Positions 7,946-16,867 of a DNA stretch of 64,000 nt are shown here, piece by piece. The notes under the pieces were generated by a model. That model searched no databases, was not told where the DNA came from, and saw only the letters and a list, made by a program, of their open reading frames with translations. Location of the stretch: positions 372,001-436,000 of the forward strand of contig NZ_AP024327.1 in NCBI RefSeq assembly GCF_018408855.1, given 5' to 3'. Made by a program: the position numbers and the translations under genes. Within the stretch, counting starts at the first letter, position 1; every line of letters begins with the position of its first letter. Source of the stretch: Caballeronia sp. NK8 (GTDB lineage Bacteria > Pseudomonadota > Gammaproteobacteria > Burkholderiales > Burkholderiaceae).

Positions 7946-8539
7946 ATGTGGACACGAAATCCGAACCGGGGACGGCGCGATTTTCTTCGCAAGGCTGGGG
8001 CGGTGCCATCGACTTTGCTGCTGCTGTCGCTGGCCGATAAGGTTTCAGCGACACCCGCCTGCGCCGACGAACACGAACCCACGCGTCGGCAGACGCCCGG
8101 GCCGTTCTTTCTGCCGGACTCGCCGCAACGGACATCGCTGCTCGAACCGGGCATCGGCGGAACGAAGATCGTCCTGAGCGGACGGGTGTGGTCGTCGCGG
8201 TGCAAGGTGGTGCCCGGCGCCTTGCTCGATTTCTGGCACGCCGACGACCACGGGGAATACGACATCGATGGCTTCCGGCTGCGCGGCCATCAATTCTCGG
8301 ACAGCGAAGGGCGCTACCGGCTCGAAACCATCGTGCCGGGTGGGTATCCGGGCCGCACGCGGCATTTCCATGTGACCTTGCGTCCGCCGCGTGGATCGGC
8401 GCTTACCACGCAGCTCTACTTTCCCGGCGAGCAGGGCAATGCGCGCGATTCGCTGTTCGATCGCCGGTTGCTGATGACGATCGAGGACGGCGGCGACCGG
8501 AAGTCGGCCCGCTTCGACTTCGTGCTTGACGTTGCATAG
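7946..8539 (+). CDS. Exported (Tat-type) intradiol ring-cleavage dioxygenase-like protein
   Basis: 197 residues. The N-terminus carries a twin-arginine motif (RRDFLRKAG) and a hydrophobic stretch ending near residue 36, suggesting folded export. The body is an intradiol dioxygenase: TPGPFF, GALLDFWHADDHGEYD, then the candidate non-heme Fe(III) ligands Tyr in GEYDIDGF, Tyr in GGYPGRTRHFHV and the two histidines of RHFHV. Known cytosolic members open catechols or protocatechuate; exported members of this type have been linked to lignin-derived or quinone-like substrates. GGGAG lies six bases before the ATG. It is divergent from galP and has no catabolic partner next to it. Confidence 0.82.
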   Translation: MWTRNPNRGRRDFLRKAGAVPSTLLLLSLADKVSATPACADEHEPTRRQTPGPFFLPDSPQRTSLLEPGIGGTKIVLSGRVWSSRCKVVPGALLDFWHADDHGEYDIDGFRLRGHQFSDSEGRYRLETIVPGGYPGRTRHFHVTLRPPRGSALTTQLYFPGEQGNARDSLFDRRLLMTIEDGGDRKSARFDFVLDVA

Positions 8540-8750
8540 CGCGACCGCCGCTCCGTCAAGCCGCGGTCTGACTCGATTCCAGCGCCACGGCCTGATTATC
8601 CGCGCTGATCGGAACGCCGGGCGCGTTGCTGATCCATCGTCCGATTCGCCGTGTCGGGCGGATGATGGCTGCCCAACGCGCCTTTGACGAGGGTTCAGAT
8701 CGACACCGTTTCGTCCTGCGACAGTGGCGTGCGGCGGCGCCACAGGTCGG

Positions 8751-11063
8751 TCAGGCATGGATCGACTTGATCCATCCTGCGATCACCACGAGACCCAGCG
8801 CGGCCATGGCCACTTTGTGCGCTACGGAAAGCTCGCGCCGCGGATCGGCACGGCGAACCTTGCTGACGACAGCTCCCGTCATCGCGCCCGGCAGCGACGC
8901 CAGCGAGGCCACGCAGAGATACAGCAGAACCGATGTCAGACACGATTCCAGCGTCGATTGCGCGTTCAGCTCGATGGTCACCAGCGCGCCGACGCTCATC
9001 ACGATACCCGCGACCGAACCTGCGCACAGGCCGTAGAGCGCATTGAACGCGCCGGGACGCGACGCCGCGATGAACGCCGCCAGCGCCGCCGCGCACGCCA
9101 CGGGAATGATGAGCGCGAATCCGCTGCTGCCCGCGCGCTCCGCAATGCGCAGGAGCGCGGCGAATGGCGCATAGACCACCGCGTCGATGCCGTCCGGCAA
9201 AAGCTTGCGAAATCTGAGCAGTTCGATCCAGAGACAAAACACCAGCCCGGCGGCGACGCCTGTCGACCACGCGCGCATCGGACGGAACTCGACGTGACGC
9301 AGAGCGCTTGCGGCGTGCGGTCCCGCATCGAGAAACACCCAGCCGGCTACGGCGCGTGTGCGGCGCGTGCGCCCGAACCATCGCGAAGACCAGGGAAAGA
9401 GCCATGCCGCAAGCGCCCCGACGACCATCGGCGGTGCGATCATGACGAGCGACGTGTAGAACGTATTGTGAGGTCCGAGCGAGACGAGTGAGGCGGACAC
9501 GAACGTGCCCCACGCGAACATCGTCGCGACGCCCGCGACGGCGATGCCGCCCGTCAGCATCAGCACCGGCAGGGGCGAGCGGCTTTTCACGGTCACCTCG
9601 ACCCACGCGGCGGCCGCGCGCGCGATCCAGTCGCAGAACAGCCAGCAGCCGATGATCGCGAACACGAACGCGATGATGTGAATTTCGAACATCGTCATCG
9701 CGTTGTCGGCGGGAATGTGCGGCGTCGACGCTCCGCCCCAGAGAAACTCCACGCCCAGCAGGATCTGATTCAAAAAGTATCCGAGCGCGAAGAGCGCGCC
9801 GGCGGCGGCCGTGCCCTTCACGGGATCGCGGCCGTTCAGCACGGCCGCGTAGGCGCCGCGCCAGATTCCGGTGCTGAGCGCGCCGATCGCGAAGATCATC
9901 ACGACGAGCGGCGTGACCAGCGTCACGACAAACGACATGCGCGCGACCGCCGCCGTGGAACCCGCCGGAACGAAGCCAATCAGAAAGCCGTTTGCCGTAT
10001 CGATGACGACGCCGGCCGCAAAGCCGATGGCGAGCGCATCCCACTTGCCGAGGCGAAAGAGCGGCGTGGTGTCGACGAGCACCGCGCGGCGCGTTTCGCC
10101 ACGCGGATGCAGGCTCAGGTATGCGCCCGGTCCGTGTGCCGGCGCGGCGTTCATGCGCGCGAGGACGCGATCGACCTGGGCAGGCGAGCCGTCCCATTGG
10201 GATGCCTGAACATCCGCATAGAACTCGCGAACGCGCAGCACCGACGCGCCAGAGAGCAGCACGAGCGCGCTCCATAGGGCGGCTTCCGCGAGCAGAAAGA
10301 TGTATTCATGCCACGCGCGCTCGGTCAGCGCGATGACCCCGAGCAACGGCACCACGCTCACGATGACGAACGCGAGACACGCAGAGATCGTCATGAACGT
10401 CTTGTCGATGTCGCGGTTGCGGATGTGCGCCAGCTCGTGGAGGATGATCGCGCGAAAGGCGGCTGGGTCGGCGTAGAAATAATGCGCCACGAAGTATCCG
10501 CTGAGCGCGACGTAATGGTTGCGACGGCGTCCGAACGTCACCGGCAGACCGCTCGCGAGCGGATTCCATACGAAGGCGGGCGCCCGGCTCAGTTGCGCTT
10601 CCTGACACAGGCTGGTGAGCGCATCGAGGAGGCCGGGCGGATCGTCCTTGTGGATCGGCGTGAGATGCTGCGTCTTTCGCTTCCAGAGGGGAAAGAGCCA
10701 GTAGAACACGGCTCCGAGCGCGAGCGTGACGACGATCCCGATGATCTTCCAGGTCGATTGCGGCCTGAGCATCGCCATGCAGCTTGCCACCTGCGGGGCG
10801 AATTGCGCGCGTATTTCTGACGATGACAGCACATCCTGGGTGCGCAGGCTGGGATCGAATACGCCCGTGACCATGCTCGACGCGCAAGCCGTCAGCGCAT
10901 CTCTTCCTTCGAGATGGATGCTTTCCCAGAAGTGCCCATAGAACTGGCTGCTGACGCAGACGATCAGAACGATCAGCAGATCGAACCGAAGGGAGATGTC
11001 GGACGGAAAGGGCAACGGATTGAGCCGCGACGCACGCAGTCCCGAGGCGGCATGGTCCGACAC
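8751..11063 (-). CDS. Large polytopic membrane protein with M48-type zinc metallopeptidase motif
   Basis: 770 residues from a GTG at 11063, chosen because it lies seven bases after the upstream stop and has GAAG nearby; ATG starts at 11138 or 11108 would overlap the upstream gene. HELAH at residues 209-213 and a downstream EFYAD (Glu about 280) form the zinc site of M48 (HtpX/Ste24-like) proteases. Two spans precede the motif and ten or more follow it. The long C-terminal membrane region is unlike HtpX (about 290 residues) or typical M48 proteins. Probably an inner-membrane protease; substrate unknown. It is likely co-transcribed with the 163-residue gene upstream. Confidence 0.75.
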   Translation of the reverse strand: MSDHAASGLRASRLNPLPFPSDISLRFDLLIVLIVCVSSQFYGHFWESIHLEGRDALTACASSMVTGVFDPSLRTQDVLSSSEIRAQFAPQVASCMAMLRPQSTWKIIGIVVTLALGAVFYWLFPLWKRKTQHLTPIHKDDPPGLLDALTSLCQEAQLSRAPAFVWNPLASGLPVTFGRRRNHYVALSGYFVAHYFYADPAAFRAIILHELAHIRNRDIDKTFMTISACLAFVIVSVVPLLGVIALTERAWHEYIFLLAEAALWSALVLLSGASVLRVREFYADVQASQWDGSPAQVDRVLARMNAAPAHGPGAYLSLHPRGETRRAVLVDTTPLFRLGKWDALAIGFAAGVVIDTANGFLIGFVPAGSTAAVARMSFVVTLVTPLVVMIFAIGALSTGIWRGAYAAVLNGRDPVKGTAAAGALFALGYFLNQILLGVEFLWGGASTPHIPADNAMTMFEIHIIAFVFAIIGCWLFCDWIARAAAAWVEVTVKSRSPLPVLMLTGGIAVAGVATMFAWGTFVSASLVSLGPHNTFYTSLVMIAPPMVVGALAAWLFPWSSRWFGRTRRTRAVAGWVFLDAGPHAASALRHVEFRPMRAWSTGVAAGLVFCLWIELLRFRKLLPDGIDAVVYAPFAALLRIAERAGSSGFALIIPVACAAALAAFIAASRPGAFNALYGLCAGSVAGIVMSVGALVTIELNAQSTLESCLTSVLLYLCVASLASLPGAMTGAVVSKVRRADPRRELSVAHKVAMAALGLVVIAGWIKSIHA

Positions 11064-11070
11064 GATGTCT

Positions 11071-11562
11071 TCACTCTTTCGGAAGGACCAATTGCGCGAC
11101 GACCGCATCGGCGAGCCGCTGCGCCTGGACGGATTCAAGACGCAGGCGTTTGCCGGCGGCGATCACGTGCTGATGGACGTCGCCCAACTGCTCGCGGGTC
11201 AGGACGGATGCGGCATCCGCGCTGGCGTTGGTATCGGCTTCGCCGCGCCGGAACATCTTTCTGACGCGTATCGATACTTCTTCGCCGACCGCGGTTTCCG
11301 TCGCCTTGAGCGCGATGCCGCCCAGTATCGGCATGATTTCGGAGACGACCTGAAGGATCAGCGGCGTAAACAGGATCGAGAACGCCTCGGTGCCGAAGCC
11401 AAGCGCGGCATCGCGGTTTTTCGAGGCTTTCATCGCGGCGGCGGGATCGGCGAACCACGCCGCGCTGATGGTAGTGAATAGCGGAAGCTCCTGAGGTGCG
11501 AGCTGCGTCAGGACATCGCGGGAGAAGTCCCGGATCAGCGTGTGTTCAGCGGCATTGTCCAT
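11071..11562 (-). CDS. Hypothetical protein preceding the M48 membrane protease
   Basis: 163 residues starting at an ATG with GGAG upstream. A central hydrophobic part (FSILFTPLILQVVSEIMPILGGIAL) could be a membrane helix or hairpin. The C-terminus is a basic helical region (REQLGDVHQHVIAAGKRLRLESVQAQRLADAVVAQL). No domain is recognised. The stop is seven bases from the GTG of the protease gene, so the two are almost certainly one operon, and the protein may be a partner or regulator of the protease. Confidence 0.65.
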   Translation of the reverse strand: MDNAAEHTLIRDFSRDVLTQLAPQELPLFTTISAAWFADPAAAMKASKNRDAALGFGTEAFSILFTPLILQVVSEIMPILGGIALKATETAVGEEVSIRVRKMFRRGEADTNASADAASVLTREQLGDVHQHVIAAGKRLRLESVQAQRLADAVVAQLVLPKE

Positions 11563-11784
11563 GAGCCGTCTCCGACTGCGGAACGCGTGGTGTCGGCTTG
11601 AAAGTTAGGTTTCGGTTTCGTCGATGTCAAAGGGAATTGGCCGGGATAACGGATTGGGTGGGGGGATTGGCTGAATGGGAAAGACGCGCATCGGTTGGAA
11701 GACGTGGCATCGCAACTAACCGTCTTAGTTTGCAACGCCAGTAAATGGCGCACGACGTCATCGGCGAGCAGAAAGCCGCCAATA

Positions 11785-12996
11785 TCAACCTTCCCGCGCG
11801 ACCACAAAATGCATCACATCCGTGCGCGCCTCATCGAACCCAGCCTCGCAATAAGCCAGATACAGCCGCCAGACGCGCACAAACGATTCATCGAACCCCA
11901 TCGCGCGGACCGCGTCAGCGCGCGCCTCGAACGCATCGCGCCAATACCGCAGCGTGCGCGCATAGTCCGCGCCGAACGAAAGCGTCGAGCGCGCCGCAAG
12001 TCCCGCGCGCCGTGCCGCGCGCGCGAAGCGCTCCGGGCTCGGCAGCATGCCGCCCGGAAAAATCGCCTCGCGAATGAAATCGCTCGACGCGCGATACGCG
12101 GGAAAGCGTGCATCGTCGATGGTGATCGACTGCACCAGCGCCTTCGCGTCCGGCCCGAGACAGCGTTTGAGCGTACGGAAAAACATCGGCCAGAACGCCT
12201 CGCCGACCGCCTCGAACATTTCGATCGCCACGACCGCGTCGTACTGGCCGCGCAGATCGCGATAGTCACGCAACTCGATATCGACCAATTCATTCAGTCC
12301 TTCACGCGCGATGCGCTCGACGGCGAACGCGTGCTGCGCCGGCGATATCGTCACGCCATGCACGCGAATGCCGAGGCGCGCCGCGTGCCGCGCGAAGCCG
12401 CCCCAGCCGCAGCCGATTTCCAGCACGCGCATGCCCGCCGACAGCCCGAGCGTATCGACGATGCGCTGATACTTGCGATCCTGCGCGGCCTCGAGCGAGA
12501 GCGCATCGTCGCCATCGAACCATGCGCTCGAATAGGTCCACGTCGGATCGAGCCAGAGCGCGTAGAACGCATTGCCGATGTCGTAATGCGCGTGAATGTT
12601 GCGGCGGCTGCCCGCGCGCGTGTTCAGCCGCAATCGATGACGCAGGTTGTGCCAGCACTGCGCGACAACCCCGCCCGCGACAGTGCGCGCCAGCGCCGCC
12701 TCGTTGCGGATCGCGAGCCGCAGCAGGGCGCATGGATCGGGTGTGTCGAGCCACTGTTCACGATACGCCTGCGCAAAACCGATATCGCCCGCGCGCAGGA
12801 TCGCACGGCACGCGCGCCAGTCGTGAATGGCGAGACGCGCGGCGGGCTGCATGAGCGGATCGCCGAACACGTAGCGGTCGCCGTCCGGCGTAATGAGCAC
12901 GAGATGCCCGACGCGAATGCGACGCAGAAGACCGAAAAAAATCCGCGCGGACAGCGGCATGGCCGCTTGCGCGGAAAAGGACCGCAGCAAGTTCAT
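11785..12996 (-). CDS. Cyclopropane-fatty-acid synthase-like SAM-dependent methyltransferase (paralogue 1)
   Basis: 403 residues. HYDIGNAFYALWLDPTWTYSSAWF, VLEIGCGWGGFARHAA (SAM-binding loop), EMFEAVGEAFWPMFF and FIREAIFPGGMLPS are the standard CFA synthase blocks. These enzymes add a methylene or methyl group from SAM to the cis double bond of phospholipid acyl chains at the inner membrane. The ATG overlaps the DUF1365 stop as ATGA, so translation is coupled. It is the last gene of the sigma-factor-linked lipid locus. A second CFA-synthase-like gene lies 2.8 kb upstream in the same run, so one of the two probably has a non-cyclopropane product. Confidence 0.87.
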   Translation of the reverse strand: MNLLRSFSAQAAMPLSARIFFGLLRRIRVGHLVLITPDGDRYVFGDPLMQPAARLAIHDWRACRAILRAGDIGFAQAYREQWLDTPDPCALLRLAIRNEAALARTVAGGVVAQCWHNLRHRLRLNTRAGSRRNIHAHYDIGNAFYALWLDPTWTYSSAWFDGDDALSLEAAQDRKYQRIVDTLGLSAGMRVLEIGCGWGGFARHAARLGIRVHGVTISPAQHAFAVERIAREGLNELVDIELRDYRDLRGQYDAVVAIEMFEAVGEAFWPMFFRTLKRCLGPDAKALVQSITIDDARFPAYRASSDFIREAIFPGGMLPSPERFARAARRAGLAARSTLSFGADYARTLRYWRDAFEARADAVRAMGFDESFVRVWRLYLAYCEAGFDEARTDVMHFVVAREG

Positions 12997-13763
12997 GTTC
13001 GAGCCTTGTGTTTCGTTTCCTTGGTACCGGATGACTGCTTGCCGTGGAAAGGCACGCGCTTCATCCACAGCCTCAGCGCCTGCCAGTGAATCCGCACGAT
13101 GACGCTCGCGGCGAACCACGGCTCGCGCAACAGCGTGCGCCATACGATCGCGCCAGTAAGCGGCCGCGCGGCGAGACTGATCGCGGTGCGGATCACGAGC
13201 CCGTCGCGGTCGCGATAGTCGATCGACACCGACAGGCGCTCGCCATGACGTCGCACGCGAAAGGCGTAATCGCCGACGACCTCGCAAAAAGGGGATACGT
13301 GCAGCGTCTTGCGGCAGACGAGCACGGTGTCATCGGCGATCGGCGCGTGGTCCTTCGCGCTCAGCAGATAACCGCGATGCTCGCCGAAGGTATTGCGCAC
13401 ATCGGCGTAAAGCGCCCGCAACGCGCCCGCGCGATCGTGACAGAACCAGAAGCTCACGGGATTGAACGCGTAGCCGAACACGCGCGGAATCGTCAGCAGA
13501 TGGATTTCGCCATCGGCGGGAATGCGCGCTTCGGCGAGACACGCGCGCATCCAGAGATCGAGATCGCAGTCGTCGCGCGCACCGTAATCGCGCCTGAAAA
13601 GCGCGAGCGGCCGAACGCGGTCGATGCCAAACCACGCGCAACGCAGCGCATCGAGTTGCGCGACATCGCAATAGACATAGCGCACCGGATAATCGAATCG
13701 ATGCCGCGCCGGACGCAATCGCTCGTGCGTCACGCGGCCTGTCAGCCATTGCGCCGTTCTCAT
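12993..13763 (-). CDS. DUF1365 family protein
   Basis: 256 residues from an ATG that overlaps the stop of the amine-oxidase gene (ATGA). LTGRVTHERLRPARHRFDYPVRY, IPRVFGYAFNPVSFWFC and YADVRNTFGEHRGYLL are characteristic of DUF1365. The family travels with flavin amine oxidases and CFA synthases in stress-sigma-controlled lipid loci, and it has been proposed to act with them on acyl chains. No catalytic residues are assigned. The gene is sandwiched by ATGA overlaps on both ends, so it must be expressed in fixed ratio with its neighbours. Confidence 0.85.
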   Translation of the reverse strand: MRTAQWLTGRVTHERLRPARHRFDYPVRYVYCDVAQLDALRCAWFGIDRVRPLALFRRDYGARDDCDLDLWMRACLAEARIPADGEIHLLTIPRVFGYAFNPVSFWFCHDRAGALRALYADVRNTFGEHRGYLLSAKDHAPIADDTVLVCRKTLHVSPFCEVVGDYAFRVRRHGERLSVSIDYRDRDGLVIRTAISLAARPLTGAIVWRTLLREPWFAASVIVRIHWQALRLWMKRVPFHGKQSSGTKETKHKART

Positions 13764-15061
13764 GGCGTGGCCCAGGCCGGCTGCACGCCGAAGTCGCGCG
13801 CGACGCGCAGCGCCGATTTCAGGCCGTCCTCGTGAAAGCCATAACCCGTCCATGCGCCCGCGTGCCACGTGCGGCGCGTGCCCTGGATATGGGGCAGACG
13901 CGTCTGCGCGTCGATGGCGGCGAGATCGAAGAGCGGATGTTCGTACTCGTAGCGGCCGAGCTGCGTGCCGGGCGCGGGTTCATCGACGGGATTGAGCGTC
14001 ACGACGACGGGAGTCGTAAAAGGCAAGGGCTGAAGCTGGTTGAGCAGATAGCTCACGCACACCGGCACGGCTTGCCCGCGCGCAAGTCCCGAGCGCGCGC
14101 CGATGTAGTTCCACGCCGACCACACGCGGCGACGGCGCGGCAGCAGCGCGCAATCCGTGTGCAGCACCGCGAGGTTGCGCTGATAACGCACGGCGCCGAG
14201 CAGGGCGCGTTCGTCCGGCGACGCATCGTCGAGCAGGCGAAGGCTGGTCGGCGCGTGCGTGGCGAGCACGACGGCATCGAAGCGCTCGGGGCCGGCAGCG
14301 TCGGTCATCACGATGACGCCGTCGTCGTCGCGGCGCACGCCTCGCACGGGCGTGTGCGTGCGCACGTCGTCGAGCGTGGCCGCGATGCGCCGCACATATT
14401 CGCGCGCCCCGCCCACGACCGTTCTCCACGGCGGGCGCTGGTTCACCTGCAACAGCGCATGATTGAGGCAGAAGCGCAGGAAGGTCGCGGCGGGAAAGCG
14501 CAGGATGTCATGCGCGGCGCTGGACCAGATCGCCGCGGCCATCGGCAAAAGATAGTGCTGCTGAAACGGCGCACCGTAACCGCCTTCGACGAGCAGTTCG
14601 CCGACCGAACAGCGATTCGCGCTCACACGCTCCAGATGCCTGTGCGCCGACGCATTGAAACGCATGATATCGCGCAACATGCCGAGAAACGCCGGCGAAA
14701 AGAGATTGCGCCGCTGCGCGAAGACGGTGTTGAGATTCGAGCCCGCCCATTCGAAACGTCCGCCGTCGAGCGACACGGAGAACGACATCTCGCTGCGATG
14801 CGTGGCGACGCCGAGTTCGTCGAAGAGAGCGATGAGGTTGGGATACGTACGCTCGTTGAAGACGAGAAAACCTGTATCGACCGGATGGTGCATGCCATCG
14901 AGCGCGACATCGACGGTATGCGTGTGACCGCCGAGATAATCGGCCGCTTCGAACAGCGTGACGCGATGCGCGCGCGCGAGCAGATACGCGCTCGCGAGAC
15001 CGGCGATTCCCGCGCCGATCACCGCGATGCGCTGACTTCCTCCTCGATTCGATACGTTCAT
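13760..15061 (-). CDS. FAD-dependent amine-oxidase-like oxidoreductase (acyl-chain desaturase candidate)
   Basis: 433 residues. RIAVIGAGIAGLASAYLLARAHRVTLFEA is the N-terminal dinucleotide-binding GxGxxG fold; the next block (GGHTHTVDVALDG, then DTGFLVFNERTYPNL) and the C-terminal substrate domain place it in the NAD/FAD-binding amine-oxidase superfamily found beside CFA synthases. In Rhodobacter sphaeroides a related flavoprotein from a singlet-oxygen sigma regulon is required for furan fatty acid formation; an analogous role is inferred here. The ATG at 15061 follows two copies of GAGGAGACC. It overlaps the DUF1365 gene by ATGA. Confidence 0.83.
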   Translation of the reverse strand: MNVSNRGGSQRIAVIGAGIAGLASAYLLARAHRVTLFEAADYLGGHTHTVDVALDGMHHPVDTGFLVFNERTYPNLIALFDELGVATHRSEMSFSVSLDGGRFEWAGSNLNTVFAQRRNLFSPAFLGMLRDIMRFNASAHRHLERVSANRCSVGELLVEGGYGAPFQQHYLLPMAAAIWSSAAHDILRFPAATFLRFCLNHALLQVNQRPPWRTVVGGAREYVRRIAATLDDVRTHTPVRGVRRDDDGVIVMTDAAGPERFDAVVLATHAPTSLRLLDDASPDERALLGAVRYQRNLAVLHTDCALLPRRRRVWSAWNYIGARSGLARGQAVPVCVSYLLNQLQPLPFTTPVVVTLNPVDEPAPGTQLGRYEYEHPLFDLAAIDAQTRLPHIQGTRRTWHAGAWTGYGFHEDGLKSALRVARDFGVQPAWATP

Positions 15062-15069
15062 TGCCGGGT

Positions 15070-15101
15070 GGTCTCCTCGCGCCAGAAGGTCTCCTCGCGC
15101 C
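15070..15101 (-). repeat. 14-bp direct repeat containing duplicated ribosome-binding sequence
   Basis: On the minus strand GGCGCGAGGAGACC occurs twice with a four-base spacer directly upstream of the flavin amine-oxidase gene. Each copy includes GAGGAG. The proximal copy is about 11 bases from the ATG, the distal about 29. It looks like a recent small tandem duplication of the leader. Confidence 0.7.
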
Positions 15102-15170
15102 GCTTGGACGTGGTCGTTTCTACAGATACGAAAGACACGTGCGCGCGGATGCACGCGCGTGGGCGCTTCG

Positions 15171-15767
15171 TCACTCGCGCTGGCCGGGACTCTGAAAACC
15201 TGCCTGGCCGATTTGTTCGGGCGATTGCGGCACGCGCCGGAAACGCGCGGTGTCGTAGCCCATCGCGTCAAGGCGTGCGATGAGCGAGCGATAAACTTCG
15301 TCGCTCATCGTCGGCTCGCGCGAGAAGATCCAGCCGAGCTTCTTGTTCGGGTAACCGAGGATCGTGTAGCGATAGTCGGGATCGACGTAGAGCGTGAGCT
15401 GCGTCACACGAATCGGCCAGAACGGCTGCACGCTCCACTCGCCGCCGTTGCTGCCGGGCTTGACGGTATCGATGAAGTGATAGGTCGTTTCTTCCTGCGC
15501 GAAGCCGTTCTTGTGGCCGTGAAAGATATCGTCGATCCTGCCGTCCTGCCGCAGCGACCACTCGACGTGCGTGCCGACGTAATCACGCTCGGCGAAGTAC
15601 GGAATGTTGGCGATCACGTACCAGCGCCCCATATAACGCGGAATGTCGACGGACACGGTTTCGAGCGGCTGCTGCGCGCGCGGATTGGGATTCGGCGGGC
15701 TCGAACAGGCTGCCACCGCCACGACGACGCCAGCCGCCAGCAACGCAACAACGATCGCGCGCTTCAT
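15171..15767 (-). CDS. blc: Bacterial lipocalin (Blc-like outer-membrane lipoprotein)
   Basis: 198 residues. An N-terminal lipoprotein signal ends in a lipobox (VAVAACSS). The mature part begins IPRYMGRWYVIANIPYFAERD, the G-x-W signature of lipocalins, and YTILGYPNKKLGWIFSREPTM is the Blc C-terminal block. Blc binds lysophospholipids or fatty acids in the envelope, which fits a membrane-lipid repair locus. The ATG overlaps the stop of the CFA-synthase paralogue as ATGA. 109 bases separate its end from the next gene of the locus. Confidence 0.9.
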   Translation of the reverse strand: MKRAIVVALLAAGVVVAVAACSSPPNPNPRAQQPLETVSVDIPRYMGRWYVIANIPYFAERDYVGTHVEWSLRQDGRIDDIFHGHKNGFAQEETTYHFIDTVKPGSNGGEWSVQPFWPIRVTQLTLYVDPDYRYTILGYPNKKLGWIFSREPTMSDEVYRSLIARLDAMGYDTARFRRVPQSPEQIGQAGFQSPGQRE

Positions 15768-16867
15768 GACGCCACCTTCATCGCACGCGGCTCGAACAGC
15801 ATGTGCGCGACGCCCCATTCTCCGCCGCGCGCATAGCCGAACAGTTCGGCCACCGCCATGTAGAACATGCGCCAGCGCTGGAACCAGATCGCGGCGGCAT
15901 CGCCGTAGACGTCGCGAAACATCGGCAGGACACGAGCGCGTGCGGCGTCGAGCGACGCGAGCCATTGATTCGCGGTGCGGGCGTAGTGCGTGCCGTTCAC
16001 CCACCATTGGCGGGCGACGCGCAGATCGTCCTGGAAATGCAGCAACAATGACGCGGACGGCATCGTGCCGCCGGTAAAGAAGTAGCGGGACATCCAGTCG
16101 CCGCCATCGCGCGATGTGAAGTGATACGCAAGCGTCTTGTGCGCAAAGAGATGGACAAAAAGTCGTCCGTCGCTGGCGAGCCAGCGCGCGATTTTTGCGA
16201 GCAGCAGGCCGTAGTGCTTCATGTGCTCGAACATCTCGATCGACAGGATGCGGTCGAACGGTGCTTCGTCGCGCGCGAATTCGAAATCGACGATATCGCC
16301 CGTAACGACGCGCAGATTGCCGAGTCCGCGCTGCCGCGCCCGCGCTTCGATGAAGGCGCGTTGCCCGTGCGAATTGGATAGCGCGACGATCTGCGCGCGC
16401 GGATAGCGCGCGGCCAGCCACAACGCAAGCGAACCCCAGCCGCAACCGAGATCGAGGATGCGCTGGCCATCCGCGAGCTGCGCGCGATCCGCATAGCATT
16501 CGAGCATTGCCAGTTCGGCTTGCGCGAGAGTCTCGTCGCCGCGCGGATACAAGCCGCACGAATACTTGAGCAGCGGACCGAGATGGGCTTCGAAGAAGGC
16601 ATCGGGCAATTCGTAATGCTGCGCGTTGGCGGCCTGCGTGTGGATCGCGATGGGGCTTGCGCGCAGTTCGGCGAGCAGGCGCTCGAAGGCTTGCGTGCGC
16701 AGTGCGTTGTCGTTCGCGTGCTCGTCGATGAGACGCTGGCGGATCAGCATGCACATGCCGGCGCGCACGAGCGCATCGGGCACGAGACCACGCTCGCAGG
16801 CGCGGATGATGCGGCTTTCGTCGAGCGCGGGCATGTCGGCGTGCGTGTCGCGGGCGGTGATGTTCAT
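15764..16867 (-). CDS. Cyclopropane-fatty-acid synthase-like SAM-dependent methyltransferase (paralogue 2)
   Basis: 367 residues. ILDLGCGWGSLALWLAARYP is the SAM site; LKYSCGLYPRGDETLAQAE, IEMFEHMKHYGLLLAKI and SRYFFTGGTMPSASLLLHF are family blocks, but the last differs from the IFPGG-LPS form of true CFA synthases, so it belongs to a divergent subgroup. That subgroup includes methylases suspected of making methylated trans-unsaturated acyl chains instead of cyclopropanes; the assignment here is an inference. The ATG overlaps the DUF1295 stop (ATGA) and its own stop overlaps the lipocalin ATG. Confidence 0.85.
   Translation of the reverse strand: MNITARDTHADMPALDESRIIRACERGLVPDALVRAGMCMLIRQRLIDEHANDNALRTQAFERLLAELRASPIAIHTQAANAQHYELPDAFFEAHLGPLLKYSCGLYPRGDETLAQAELAMLECYADRAQLADGQRILDLGCGWGSLALWLAARYPRAQIVALSNSHGQRAFIEARARQRGLGNLRVVTGDIVDFEFARDEAPFDRILSIEMFEHMKHYGLLLAKIARWLASDGRLFVHLFAHKTLAYHFTSRDGGDWMSRYFFTGGTMPSASLLLHFQDDLRVARQWWVNGTHYARTANQWLASLDAARARVLPMFRDVYGDAAAIWFQRWRMFYMAVAELFGYARGGEWGVAHMLFEPRAMKVAS

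Noticed and set aside
8540..8750. Possible gene remnants on the minus strand (short C-terminal-like tails)
   Set aside because: No family could be named and no start or ribosome site is present, so I see only intergenic DNA here.
11695..13089. 464-codon plus-strand frame, and a similar one at 13832-15283
   Set aside because: Shadow frames of the CFA synthase, DUF1365 and amine-oxidase genes.
15768..16754. In-frame upstream extension of the lipocalin gene
   Set aside because: The extension lies inside the CFA-synthase gene in another frame; the ATG at 15767 gives a proper lipoprotein signal.
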